This document shows positions 17,158-25,438 of a stretch of 64,000 nt of DNA, piece after piece (the first letter of the stretch is position 1; every line of letters starts with the position of its first letter). The notes below the pieces were generated by a model. The model did no database searches. It saw nothing but the letters and a program-made list of their open reading frames with translations, and was not told the DNA's origin. Source of the stretch: Acholeplasmatales bacterium (GTDB lineage: Bacteria > Bacillota_I > Bacilli_A > ML615J-28 > CAG-313); assembly GCA_003539625.1 (NCBI GenBank), contig DPOU01000027.1:83507-147506 (forward strand). The letters are read 5' to 3'. A program made the translations under genes and the position numbers.

Positions 17158-17919
17158 ATGAAAAATTTAAATAGTTATATTAGAAGATTAGAAAAAGGTA
17201 TGGAAGATAAATTATTTTTCTTACCACATTTAGATATGAACGAATATGATGTTATCGTTGAATTCGGTTGTGCCAATGGTCGCTTATTGCGTCGTATTCA
17301 ACCTGTTGTTGATCGTACTATAACAACACTAGTAGGATTTGATAAAAATGAAGATATCCTTGAAATAGCACGAAACATTTCACCTGAAATGGTTTTTACA
17401 TCAAATTGGGAAGATGTTGAAAAAATACTTGCAAAAAAACAAAAGAAGAGTTTAATAATTTTTAGTAGTGTATGGCATGAAATAGGAAGAGAAAACTACG
17501 AAAAAATATTTAAAGAAATGAAAGAATTCGATGCTATAGTTATAAGAGATATGAAATCACCAATTCAAGGTGCAGAACCAATTGATGCCCCTACAAGAAC
17601 AAGAATAGCTAAACATGTTCCAAAGTGGCAATTTGAAGAATTTGAAAACAAATGGGGTAGAATTGATAATAAAGAAAATTTATACCGTTTCTTATTAATG
17701 TATACATATCTTGATAACTGGGATGAAGAAATGAAAGAAGATTATTTCTCTACACCATGGGCTGAAATTGATTGGGCATTAGAAGATGAATATGATAAAA
17801 TCTATGTTAATTCATATACACTAGAATCAAAGAAAAATGAAATTGAGCGTATATTCAATCACTCAATGAAAGATATTACTCATCATCAAGTAATCTACGT
17901 TAGAAAAACCGATAAATAA
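17158..17919 (+). CDS. class I SAM-dependent methyltransferase-like protein
   Basis: A 253-residue protein. Residues about 32-45 (VIVEFGCANGRLL) match motif I of class I SAM methyltransferases. FDKNEDILEIAR supplies the acidic residue after strand 2, and LIIFSSVWHEIG fits the motif after strand 4. The C-terminal third is rich in acidic and aromatic residues (DNWDEEMKEDYFSTPWAEIDW) and matches no family I recognise. The substrate is unknown. It has its own promoter and an AGAAAGGA ribosome site and stands alone between cvfB and rplS. Confidence 0.75.
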   Translation: MKNLNSYIRRLEKGMEDKLFFLPHLDMNEYDVIVEFGCANGRLLRRIQPVVDRTITTLVGFDKNEDILEIARNISPEMVFTSNWEDVEKILAKKQKKSLIIFSSVWHEIGRENYEKIFKEMKEFDAIVIRDMKSPIQGAEPIDAPTRTRIAKHVPKWQFEEFENKWGRIDNKENLYRFLLMYTYLDNWDEEMKEDYFSTPWAEIDWALEDEYDKIYVNSYTLESKKNEIERIFNHSMKDITHHQVIYVRKTDK

Positions 17920-17931
17920 ATTCCTAATTAC

Positions 17932-17960
17932 TTGCGATAATTTCTAAAATATGGTATAAT
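17932..17960 (+). promoter_or_regulatory. sigma-A promoter for rplS
   Basis: TTGCGA (17932-17937), 17-base spacer, TATAAT (17955-17960) with an upstream TGG extended -10. Confidence 0.75.
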
Positions 17961-17963
17961 ATC

Positions 17964-18062
17964 AAATGGTGTGGGCTTACGCCACATCAATGCACGATAT
18001 TCCGCTGATATAACATACTATTAAAATAGTTGGTAATTTATATGTATGAATGTTGAAAGATA
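17964..18062 (+). ncRNA. ribosomal protein L19 leader RNA (probable)
   Basis: The roughly 110-base leader between the rplS promoter and rplS is far more GC-structured than its surroundings. It opens with hairpin TGTGGGCTTACGCCACA and contains CACGATATTCCGCTGATAT, which resembles my recollection of the L19 leader motif described upstream of rplS in Firmicutes, thought to let L19 regulate its own synthesis. The identification is from memory of the motif, not from a covariance search. Confidence 0.6.
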
Positions 18063-18074
18063 AGGAGAGATATT

Positions 18075-18425
18075 ATGAGTCAACAATTAATTAACGCAGT
18101 AACAAAGAACTACATGAAAAATGATGTTCCTGAATTCCGCGCTGGTGACACAGTTAGAGTACACGTAAGAATCAAAGAAGGCGAAAAAGAAAGAATCCAA
18201 ATTTTTGAAGGTTTAGTAATTTATCGCTATGGTGGAGGTATAAGCGCAACATTTACAGTTCGTAAAATATCTTCTGGTGTAGGAGTAGAAAAAATCTTCC
18301 CAGTTCATTCACCAATGATTGCAAAAATTGAAGTAGTACGTCTTGGTAAAGTACGTAGAGCTAAATTAAGTTATATTCGTTCTCTTTCTGCAAAAGCAGC
18401 TCGTATTAAAGAACGTCGCGCTTAG
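18075..18425 (+). CDS. rplS: 50S ribosomal protein L19
   Basis: A 116-residue L19, located at the 30S/50S interface near the bridge to 16S rRNA. Diagnostic segments: [51 protein letters not shown] and [11 protein letters not shown]. The ribosome site is AAGGAGAG. Normally the last gene of the rpsP-trmD cluster; here it has its own promoter, leader and terminator. Confidence 0.98.
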   Translation: MSQQLINAVTKNYMKNDVPEFRAGDTVRVHVRIKEGEKERIQIFEGLVIYRYGGGISATFTVRKISSGVGVEKIFPVHSPMIAKIEVVRLGKVRRAKLSYIRSLSAKAARIKERRA

Positions 18426-18452
18426 TTTTCATTTTATGAATTTAACTAAAAT

Positions 18453-18486
18453 AAGAACTCACTGTTTAGTGGGTTCTTATTATTTA
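18453..18486 (+). terminator. terminator after rplS
   Basis: AAGAACTCAC-TGTTTA-GTGGGTTCTT stem (one G-U) followed by ATTATTTATTT. Confidence 0.7.
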
Positions 18487-18572
18487 TTTGATAGAAAATA
18501 ATTAGTATTAATACTTATAAAAATTTTGTCACTTTGCATAGACTTTTGTCATAGATTATAATAGGTGGTAAA

Positions 18573-19832
18573 ATGAAGTATTATTTTGTTGGTATTAAGG
18601 GGACTGGAATGAGTGCCCTTGCAAAACTTTTAAAAGATCAAGGAAATGAAGTAGTAGGATCAGATGTTGTTGAACACTATTTTACAGAAGACTCTTTAAT
18701 TGAAAAGGGAATAACAATAAAAAATTTTGATGAAAATAATATAGATAGTGATTATTTTTATATAATTGGTAATGCTTTCAATGATGAAAATATTGAAGTG
18801 AAAACAATTAAGATTAATCAGTATCAATATATGTATTATCATGATTTCATTGGTAAAATGCTTAATAAAAAAACAATAGCTTGTTGTGGAACTCATGGTA
18901 AAACAACGACAACATATTTTTTAACAAGAATGCTAGATAAAAAATGTAATTATATTATTGGTGATGGAGATGGCAAGGGTTACGATAATGAACTATTAGT
19001 TTTAGAAGCATGCGAATACAAAAAGCATTTTCTAAGTTATCACCCCGAACTTTTAATAATAAATAATATTGAATTAGATCATACTGATTTTTATAAATCA
19101 ATCAAAGAGTTGATAAATGCTTTTCAGTTAGCCGCAAATAATTCTAAAATTATTTTAGCTAATGGTGACGATAAAAATGTAAATAAAATAAAACATAGTA
19201 ATAAGATTACCTATGGTTTTAAAAAGAATAATGATATTGTTATAAAAATTTTAAGCACTACAACTAAAGGTTATTATATACAAGTAAAATATCAAGTCAA
19301 TTATTATTTGCACGTACCTTATTTGGGTAAACACATGATATATAACTATGTTGCAAGTTATATGGCTCTAAAAATATTAGGATATATCCCAAAACAATTA
19401 ACTAGTAATGATTTACCAAAAAGAAGATTAACTACAATAAATTATTATGATAATATATTAATAGATGATTATGCTCATCATCCAACCGAAATTGCTTCTC
19501 TTTATAATACCTTAAAGTTAAGTTATCCAAATAGAAAAATAAATGTAATCTTTCAACCTCATACCTATGAAAGGACAATTCATTTTAAAAGGCAGTTTAA
19601 AAAAGTGTTAAAAGTTTTTGATAAAGTATATCTATTAGATGTTTTTACATCAAAAAGAGAAAAATATAATTTAAATATGCAAGATAAAATTGATAAATAT
19701 TTCAAACATTTTAATAAAATAGAGGATTTAAATGTTTCTAGAATTAAAGATTATGCGGAAATATGGGTGTTTTTGGGTGCAGGACTTGCCAACGAAATCC
19801 TTTTAAATCTTATTAATAAAGAAAAAATGTGA
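18573..19832 (+). CDS. murC: UDP-N-acetylmuramate--L-alanine ligase (MurC)
   Basis: A 419-residue Mur ligase. MurC adds L-alanine to UDP-MurNAc, the first amino acid step in peptidoglycan precursor synthesis. Marks: N-terminal nucleotide-binding VGIKGTGMSALAKLL, the ATP P-loop CCGTHGKTTTTYFL, the central ELDHTDFYKS, and C-terminal DDYAHHPTEIASL, a MurC hallmark. It is slightly short (typical 430-450) and rich in Lys, Asn and Ile. AGGTGG precedes the ATG. A consensus-like TTGCAT-17-TATAAT (18534-18562) lies so close that its transcript would start at or after the ribosome site, so the true promoter may be another. The murC-ccpA-tyrS order resembles Bacillus. Confidence 0.92.
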   Translation: MKYYFVGIKGTGMSALAKLLKDQGNEVVGSDVVEHYFTEDSLIEKGITIKNFDENNIDSDYFYIIGNAFNDENIEVKTIKINQYQYMYYHDFIGKMLNKKTIACCGTHGKTTTTYFLTRMLDKKCNYIIGDGDGKGYDNELLVLEACEYKKHFLSYHPELLIINNIELDHTDFYKSIKELINAFQLAANNSKIILANGDDKNVNKIKHSNKITYGFKKNNDIVIKILSTTTKGYYIQVKYQVNYYLHVPYLGKHMIYNYVASYMALKILGYIPKQLTSNDLPKRRLTTINYYDNILIDDYAHHPTEIASLYNTLKLSYPNRKINVIFQPHTYERTIHFKRQFKKVLKVFDKVYLLDVFTSKREKYNLNMQDKIDKYFKHFNKIEDLNVSRIKDYAEIWVFLGAGLANEILLNLINKEKM

Positions 19833-19859
19833 AAATTTTCATAAAATTTGCAAATTATC

Positions 19860-19887
19860 TTGCAAAAAAAATAAATTGTGATATAAT
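19860..19887 (+). promoter_or_regulatory. sigma-A promoter for ccpA
   Basis: TTGCAA (19860-19865), 16-base spacer, TATAAT (19882-19887) with an upstream TGA extended -10. Confidence 0.65.
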
Positions 19888-19931
19888 ATACGTGTAATTA
19901 TGTAAAAAAATTCAGATGAAAGGGGTATACA

Positions 19932-20999
19932 ATGAAAAACGACAAACGCATGAGTCCTAATAAAATTTATGACGTTGCGGGGGCAGCTGGAGTTTCTTTA
20001 GCTACTGTTTCAAGAGTATTAAATCACCCAGAAAAAGTAAAACCCGCAACACGTGAACGTATTGAGAAAATCATTAAAGAATTAGGTTATAAACCCAATT
20101 TAAATGCAAAAGGTTTAGCAAGCTCTAGATCAACTACTGTCGCAGTAGTAGTTCCCGAACTTACAAGAAGTTCAATTGCTGGAATGGTTGATGGTATTGC
20201 CGCAACCGCAGTTCGTAGAGGATATTTACTTAGATTATTTGTTAACGATAGTAGTAAAGCAGAAGATCCTGTTCAACAAGAACGTGAATTATGGCGCACA
20301 GTCATTTCTTCAGGGGTAGATGGTATTTTATATATCAACGATGAAATCGATAATGATTATTTAGAGATTATTAAAGAATCAAATGTTAGTGTAGTATTAA
20401 CTAATACAGTTTGTAGCGATTCGGAAATACCTCACGTTGCTATTGATTATCGTAAAGCAGCTTATGAAATGACAAAAGAAATGATTAAACGTGGTAACAA
20501 AAATATTTGGATTATATCAACAATAAAAAAATATGCGGTTAATGATTTGAAAGTTCAAGGATATGAAGAAGCAATGATTGAGGCAGGGTTAGAACCTAGA
20601 GTAATTAATGTATCGGGTAAAACCTATTTAAACGAAGTATCATATAAAGAAATACTTGAAAAAGAACATCCTGATGTAGCTATTGTAGTTCGTGATTCAA
20701 TGGCTGTTTCATTTATCAATGTTGCTAGAAATTTACATATTTCTATACCATATGAATTACAAGTAATTGGTTTTCAAAACACTAAATATGCCGAATTATC
20801 AAGACCAACATTAACATGTATTAATACACCTATTTATGAAATTGGTGAAGTTGCAATGGACTTATTAACTGATTTAATGCATCAAGCAGAGTTAGAAGAT
20901 GAATACTATGATGATGAATTAGAGAAAGTTGAGGATAAAGATATTGAGATCAATAAAGATGTTGACTATAGTATAGTATGGCGTCAATCAACAAAATAG
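19932..20999 (+). CDS. ccpA: catabolite control protein A (LacI family regulator)
   Basis: A 355-residue LacI/GalR regulator. The N-terminal helix-turn-helix and hinge (IYDVAGAAGVSLATVSRVLN ... NAKGLASSRSTTVAVVVPE) match CcpA, the HPr-Ser-P-dependent master regulator of carbon catabolite control in Bacilli. The effector domain follows the CcpA pattern (YRKAAYEMTKEMIKRGNK). The C-terminus carries an acidic extension of about 20 residues (DEYYDDELEKVEDKDIE) inserted before the last strand, making it longer than the usual 330-335. Location next to tyrS supports CcpA, but a paralogous LacI regulator cannot be excluded. The ribosome site is AAAGGGG. Confidence 0.85.
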   Translation: MKNDKRMSPNKIYDVAGAAGVSLATVSRVLNHPEKVKPATRERIEKIIKELGYKPNLNAKGLASSRSTTVAVVVPELTRSSIAGMVDGIAATAVRRGYLLRLFVNDSSKAEDPVQQERELWRTVISSGVDGILYINDEIDNDYLEIIKESNVSVVLTNTVCSDSEIPHVAIDYRKAAYEMTKEMIKRGNKNIWIISTIKKYAVNDLKVQGYEEAMIEAGLEPRVINVSGKTYLNEVSYKEILEKEHPDVAIVVRDSMAVSFINVARNLHISIPYELQVIGFQNTKYAELSRPTLTCINTPIYEIGEVAMDLLTDLMHQAELEDEYYDDELEKVEDKDIEINKDVDYSIVWRQSTK

Positions 21000-21013
21000 A
21001 AGGAATAAAATCC

Positions 21014-21235
21014 TAGTAGGTTATTTTATGGCAATGTAGAGAGTTATCCGGTTGTTGAAAGGATAAACAAGTAAATAACTGAAGTACCTACATATCAAAC
21101 GTATTCGTTTGACCATATTTCGCGAGTGTAAAAGAATTATCTTTTAAATTAAGGTGGTACCGCGGAACTAAAAGTTTCGTCCTTAAGCAATTAGTAGTAA
21201 TATTACTAATTACTTAGGGACTTTTTTTATTAACT
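21014..21235 (+). promoter_or_regulatory. T-box riboswitch (tyrosine) with antiterminator/terminator
   Basis: A T-box leader upstream of tyrS. The universal T-box sequence AAGGTGGTACCGCGG is at 21151-21165, with TGG available to pair with the acceptor end of uncharged tRNA. Stem I closes through GTAG (21016-21019) with CTAC (21088-21091), placing TAC at 21085-21087 as the specifier codon, which is tyrosine and fits the downstream gene. The terminator is a long stem from GTCC (21179) to GGGAC (21221) followed by seven T. Uncharged tRNA-Tyr would stabilise the antiterminator. No convincing separate promoter was seen; it may lie inside the end of ccpA. Confidence 0.93.
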
Positions 21236-21260
21236 AATTAAAAAGGAAGAAGGAAAAAAT

Positions 21261-22493
21261 ATGACATTATTTGAAGAATTAAAATGGCGTGGATTAATCC
21301 ACAATATTACTGATGAAGCAGTAATAGATAAAATTAATAAAGGTGGTTTAACTTTCTATGTTGGAACTGACCCAACTGGTGATAGTCTTCACGTAGGGCA
21401 TCTTTTAGTATTTATTTTTGCTAAGAGATTAGAACAAGCAGGACATCATCCACTAATATTAATTGGTGGGGCAACAGGATGCATTGGTGATCCTAAACCT
21501 ACCGCTGAAAGAAAATTATTAACAAAAGAACAAACTGATCACAATGCAAAATGCTTATATGAACAAGCTAAACGTTTATTTAATTGTGAAATGGTTAATA
21601 ACTATGATTGGACTCACAATATCGATATTTTAACTTTCTTAAGAACATATGGAAAATTCTTTAATGTAAATTACATGATTAATAAAGAAACGGTAAAATC
21701 TCGTTTAGATAGTGGTATATCTTACACAGAATTTTCTTACCAAATACTACAAGCACTTGATTTTGAACATCTATTTAAAACAAAAAATTGTCAATTACAA
21801 ATAGGTGGACAAGATCAATGGGGAAATATCACTTCTGGCCTTGAATTAATAAGAAAATTGCATGGTACAGAAGCAGAGGCTTATGGTCTTACAATTCCAC
21901 TATTTACTAAAAGTGATGGAACAAAATTTGGTAAAACCGAAGGCGGTGCTATTTGGCTAGATGCAACTAAAACTACACCATATGCATTTTACCAATTTTG
22001 GATAAATACACCAGATAATGATGTAATTCGTGAATTAAAACAATTTACCTTCTTAACAAAGGAAGAAATTGAAGAAATTGAAGAATCATTTAAAAATGAA
22101 CCACATTTAAGAAAAGCTCAAAAAGCTTTAGCAAAAGCTATGACTACTATGATTCACGGAGAAAAAGCTTATGAACAAGCTGTAAAACTAAGTGAAGCAT
22201 TATTTAGTGGTAAGATTTCTGAATTAACTAAAGAAGAAATTGAAGTTGGTTTTGAAGGTGTTCCTCAAGTTGAAATTAATGAAGATTTAGGCTTAATTGA
22301 TGCTTTGGTGTTAGTAAAAGCCGCTTCTTCAAAACGTGAAGCTCGTGACTTTATACAAGGTGGCGGTGTATTAGTAAATGGCGTACAAGAAAAATCATTG
22401 GATGCAGTGGTATCAAAAGAAAAAGCTATTGGTTCTACATACACAGTAATCCGTAGGGGAAAAAAGAATTATTATGTAATTAAACATAACTAG
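21261..22493 (+). CDS. tyrS: tyrosyl-tRNA synthetase
   Basis: A 410-residue class I synthetase that charges tRNA-Tyr. The HIGH-type motif is LHVGHL (HVGH at 44-47), the KMSKS-type loop is KFGKT at 222-226 (as in Bacillus TyrRS), and GGQDQWGNI is the tyrosine/ATP-binding QDQ loop. The C-terminal S4 RNA-binding domain runs from about 335 (LVLVKAASSKREARDFIQGGGVLVNG). The ribosome site is AAGGAAG. Expression is controlled by the tyrosine T-box immediately upstream. Confidence 0.98.
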   Translation: MTLFEELKWRGLIHNITDEAVIDKINKGGLTFYVGTDPTGDSLHVGHLLVFIFAKRLEQAGHHPLILIGGATGCIGDPKPTAERKLLTKEQTDHNAKCLYEQAKRLFNCEMVNNYDWTHNIDILTFLRTYGKFFNVNYMINKETVKSRLDSGISYTEFSYQILQALDFEHLFKTKNCQLQIGGQDQWGNITSGLELIRKLHGTEAEAYGLTIPLFTKSDGTKFGKTEGGAIWLDATKTTPYAFYQFWINTPDNDVIRELKQFTFLTKEEIEEIEESFKNEPHLRKAQKALAKAMTTMIHGEKAYEQAVKLSEALFSGKISELTKEEIEVGFEGVPQVEINEDLGLIDALVLVKAASSKREARDFIQGGGVLVNGVQEKSLDAVVSKEKAIGSTYTVIRRGKKNYYVIKHN

Positions 22494-22500
22494 GTGTATT

Positions 22501-23574
22501 ATGGAAGTAATTGAAAAACTTAATCAATTGATTGAAGAAGAAATTGCTAGGGGCGCTTTTCCTGGAGCCAACTATGCAATAGTATTTAAAGATAGCATTT
22601 ATTATGGTAGTTTAGGCAATAAACGCTTACTTCCAAATCATGAAATTAATTCACTTGATACAATATATGATATGGCATCTTTATCTAAAGTAGTTTCAAC
22701 AACTTCATGTATTATGAAACTGCTAGAACTTGGAAAACTTAGATTATTTACAAAAGTTAAAACTTATATTCCTGAATTCAGACACCCTAATGTTTCAATA
22801 TGGCATTTGATAACACATACTTCGGGACTACCAGAAGGCTTAAGAAATATTTTAAGTTATCATAACAAGAAAGAAATAATTGACGCAATATGTCAAAGTG
22901 ATTTGGTTTATGAGCCAGGAACAAAAATTAGTTATTCTGATTTAGGTTTTATAATGCTTGGAGAAATAGTTGAAAAAGTCTCTGGAATGCCCCTTAATGA
23001 ATTTGCGGAAAAATACATTTTCAAACCACTAGATATGAATGATACAGGTTACAATCCTAAAGATATTAACAGATGTGCACCAACAGAAGAACGTCATGAT
23101 GTCATTTTAGATGGTATTGTGCAAGGTAAAGTACACGATGAAACTTCATACTTAATGGGTGGTGTGGCAGGACATGCTGGATTATTTTCAACAGTTTTAG
23201 ATGTTTCACATTTTGTGCAAATGATTTTAAATGAAGGCGTATATGAAGGTAATAGAGTATTTGAAAAAAATACGATAGATAGATTATTTGTGCCAGAAGT
23301 AACCCAAAAAACTGGTGTTATGGTAGATGAAGTAACAAGAGGACTTGGTTGGGTAATAGCAAGTCAAGCTGGTCCTAATGGTGATTTAACAAGCAAAGAT
23401 ACTATTCATCATACTGGTTTTACTGGTACAAGCATATGGATTGATAGACAAAACGAAATTGGTTTTTGTTTATTGACAAATAGAGTTCATCCAACTCGTG
23501 CTAATATTTCACATATGGACGCAAGAGGAAGAATTTCTAATTTTATAATGAGTAATTTTCAAAAATTAAAATAA
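22501..23574 (+). CDS. serine hydrolase of the beta-lactamase/PBP (class C, EstB-like) family
   Basis: A 357-residue protein with all three motifs of the penicillin-binding/class C beta-lactamase fold: SLSK (S60-K63), YSD (145-147, in place of YxN), and HTG (304-306, in place of KTG). Motif variants of this type are commonest in esterases, D-amino-acid peptidases and cell-wall hydrolases rather than true beta-lactamases. There is no signal peptide, so it is cytoplasmic. It starts 7 bases after tyrS and is followed 10 bases later by a PIG-L deacetylase, suggesting an operon for peptidoglycan or amino-sugar turnover (inference). Confidence 0.85.
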   Translation: MEVIEKLNQLIEEEIARGAFPGANYAIVFKDSIYYGSLGNKRLLPNHEINSLDTIYDMASLSKVVSTTSCIMKLLELGKLRLFTKVKTYIPEFRHPNVSIWHLITHTSGLPEGLRNILSYHNKKEIIDAICQSDLVYEPGTKISYSDLGFIMLGEIVEKVSGMPLNEFAEKYIFKPLDMNDTGYNPKDINRCAPTEERHDVILDGIVQGKVHDETSYLMGGVAGHAGLFSTVLDVSHFVQMILNEGVYEGNRVFEKNTIDRLFVPEVTQKTGVMVDEVTRGLGWVIASQAGPNGDLTSKDTIHHTGFTGTSIWIDRQNEIGFCLLTNRVHPTRANISHMDARGRISNFIMSNFQKLK

Positions 23575-23584
23575 GGAGTATACT

Positions 23585-24268
23585 ATGGGAAAAACAATTT
23601 TAGCTATTGGTGGTCACATTGGTGACATGGAATTAACTGCAGGTGGTGTAATGGCTACCAACGCTTTAAATGGTGGTAAAAATATTACTCTTGCTTTAAC
23701 CGCAGGTGAAAGAGGAAACCCAAAACATTTAACAGTGGAAGAATATCGCAAACAAAAGATTGAAGAAGCAACAAGGTTTATGAAAATGATGAATGGTGAA
23801 GCGATAGTACTAGAGTATCGTGATGGAGAATTACCAAATGATGAGAAAGTAAGACGTGAAGTTGCGGAAATAATCGCAAAACATAAACCAGATATCATCA
23901 TAACACATTGGCATTCTAGAATGCATAAAGACCATAATGCAACTCATTATATCGTACAAGATGCTCAATTTATTGCTAGTGTAGTTGGCACAAAAGAAGG
24001 AAGACATTATGCACCCGTTTACTTTGCTGAAAACTGGGAAGATGATCATGATTTCGATCCATATATTTATGTGGATATCACAAAAGGTTTTGACCTTTGG
24101 TGTAAAGCATTACACGAACACTGGTTTATAATGAATAGTAGTGATTTTAAATATTATGATTATTACACATCACTTGCAAGATGCAAAGGTGCGCTTGCTA
24201 AAAAAATGTATGCTGAATGTTTCAACATACATGAATATCAAAAAAAGGTAGTTAAAGACGAATTATAA
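23585..24268 (+). CDS. PIG-L (LmbE-like) family deacetylase
   Basis: A 227-residue PIG-L family protein. Members are zinc N-deacetylases acting on GlcNAc-type sugars (GlcNAc-PI, GlcNAc-malate in bacillithiol synthesis, mycothiol precursors). The N-terminal zinc motif is GGHIGDMELTAGG; H11 and D14 fill the HPDD-E positions although the usual HPDD reads HIGD. The central HWHSRMHKDHNATH supplies further histidines. GERGNP near residue 41-46 is typical of BshB-like members. The substrate is uncertain. Ribosome site AAGGAG; operon with the preceding serine hydrolase. Confidence 0.85.
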   Translation: MGKTILAIGGHIGDMELTAGGVMATNALNGGKNITLALTAGERGNPKHLTVEEYRKQKIEEATRFMKMMNGEAIVLEYRDGELPNDEKVRREVAEIIAKHKPDIIITHWHSRMHKDHNATHYIVQDAQFIASVVGTKEGRHYAPVYFAENWEDDHDFDPYIYVDITKGFDLWCKALHEHWFIMNSSDFKYYDYYTSLARCKGALAKKMYAECFNIHEYQKKVVKDEL

Positions 24269-24297
24269 AAATATTGCAATAAATACTAACAATATGT

Positions 24298-24326
24298 TTG
24301 ACTATTTTTGAGATAATTGATATAAT
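24298..24326 (+). promoter_or_regulatory. sigma-A promoter for the CNNM/CorC pair
   Basis: TTGACT (24298-24303), 17-base spacer, TATAAT (24321-24326) with TGA extended -10. Confidence 0.8.
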
Positions 24327-24370
24327 TTTAGATACAAATTTTTAAACTAATAAAGGAGTTGAAAACAAAT

Positions 24371-25438
24371 ATGGATCCACTGGTCCCGTTGTCGTATGTT
24401 AACCAATTAGCTAATACGACAGTAAATTATGGATTAATTGGTGTAATAGTAATTCTTGTATTTTCGGGCGCGTTTTTCTCTGGTGTTGAAACTGCACTAA
24501 CTTGTTGTAACCGTGCTAGAATGAAAACTAAGGCTGATGATGGTTACAAAAGTGCCAAATTAGTTACAAGGATTTTAAATAAATATGATCAATCATTGAT
24601 TACAATTTTAATTGGAAATAACGTTTTAAGAATTGCATCTGCTTCAATTGCTTCAATTTTAGCAACTCAATTACTACCAGGGAATGCAACTCTAGCAGAT
24701 ACTTTAGCTACAGTAATAATGACGCTAATTGTTTTCATGTTTGGTGAAGTAATTCCTAAAAACTTTTGTAAAGCAAATGCAGATAGAATGGTACAAATAT
24801 TAATATATCCATTATATTTTGCCTATATTGTAACATATCCTATTATGCAAATATTTAATTTCATTCTTTGGATATTTAAGAAAATATTTAAAATGAAAAA
24901 TGAAGAAAATGCTTTAAGTGAAGATGAATTCCAAGGGTTAGTCGAAGTGGTTGAAGATGAAGGAGTAATTGATGGCGAAGAAAGTGATATAATTCAAGCA
25001 GCTGTTGAGTTCAACGACATTACAGTAAAATCAGTAATGACACCAAAAGAAAAAATTGTTGCACTTGAGTATAAAGACTTATCAAAAGAGCAACTTATCA
25101 AAAGAATTGACGAAATTACATTTACAAGAATACCGGTATATCGTGGAAGTATTGATAATATAATTGGTATTTTTAATATAAGAAAATTTCTTAAAACGGT
25201 GATGACATCAAAGAAACCACCAATTAAACAATCAATGAGTGAAGTAATTATCGTAAAAGATAGTGCTCCTTTAGATGATATGGTAGACTTATTCAAAGCT
25301 AAAAAGAGCCACTTAGCACTTGTTCATAATGAAAATGATGAATTAGTTGGCTTAGTTACTATGGAAGATGTATTAGAAGAATTGGTTGGAGAAAGCCAAA
25401 AAGAAAACAAACAAGCACAACAAGGAGGTAAAAAATAA
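24371..25438 (+). CDS. CNNM/HlyC-CorC family membrane protein, without C-terminal CorC domain
   Basis: A 355-residue protein with an N-terminal DUF21/CNNM transmembrane domain (about 15-170: FSGAFFSGVETALTCCNRARM, VFMFGEVIPKNFCKANADR) followed by an acidic linker and a CBS-domain pair (about 215-340, ending LVGLVTMEDVLEELVGE). The family exports or senses Mg2+ or other divalent cations. It stops right after the CBS pair and lacks the CorC_HlyC domain that its neighbour has. The start is ATG 24371; a TTG at 24359 abuts the AAAGGAG site. Its stop overlaps the next start by one base, so the two may act as a heteromeric complex (inference). Confidence 0.88.
   Translation: MDPLVPLSYVNQLANTTVNYGLIGVIVILVFSGAFFSGVETALTCCNRARMKTKADDGYKSAKLVTRILNKYDQSLITILIGNNVLRIASASIASILATQLLPGNATLADTLATVIMTLIVFMFGEVIPKNFCKANADRMVQILIYPLYFAYIVTYPIMQIFNFILWIFKKIFKMKNEENALSEDEFQGLVEVVEDEGVIDGEESDIIQAAVEFNDITVKSVMTPKEKIVALEYKDLSKEQLIKRIDEITFTRIPVYRGSIDNIIGIFNIRKFLKTVMTSKKPPIKQSMSEVIIVKDSAPLDDMVDLFKAKKSHLALVHNENDELVGLVTMEDVLEELVGESQKENKQAQQGGKK

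Noticed and set aside
18534..18562. TTGCAT-17-TATAAT promoter for murC
   Set aside because: Its start site would lie beyond the murC ribosome site, so it was not listed as a feature despite the good match.
22501..23574. True class C beta-lactamase (antibiotic resistance)
   Set aside because: No signal peptide, YSD and HTG in place of YAN and KTG, and operon with housekeeping-type genes favour a cytoplasmic esterase or peptidase.
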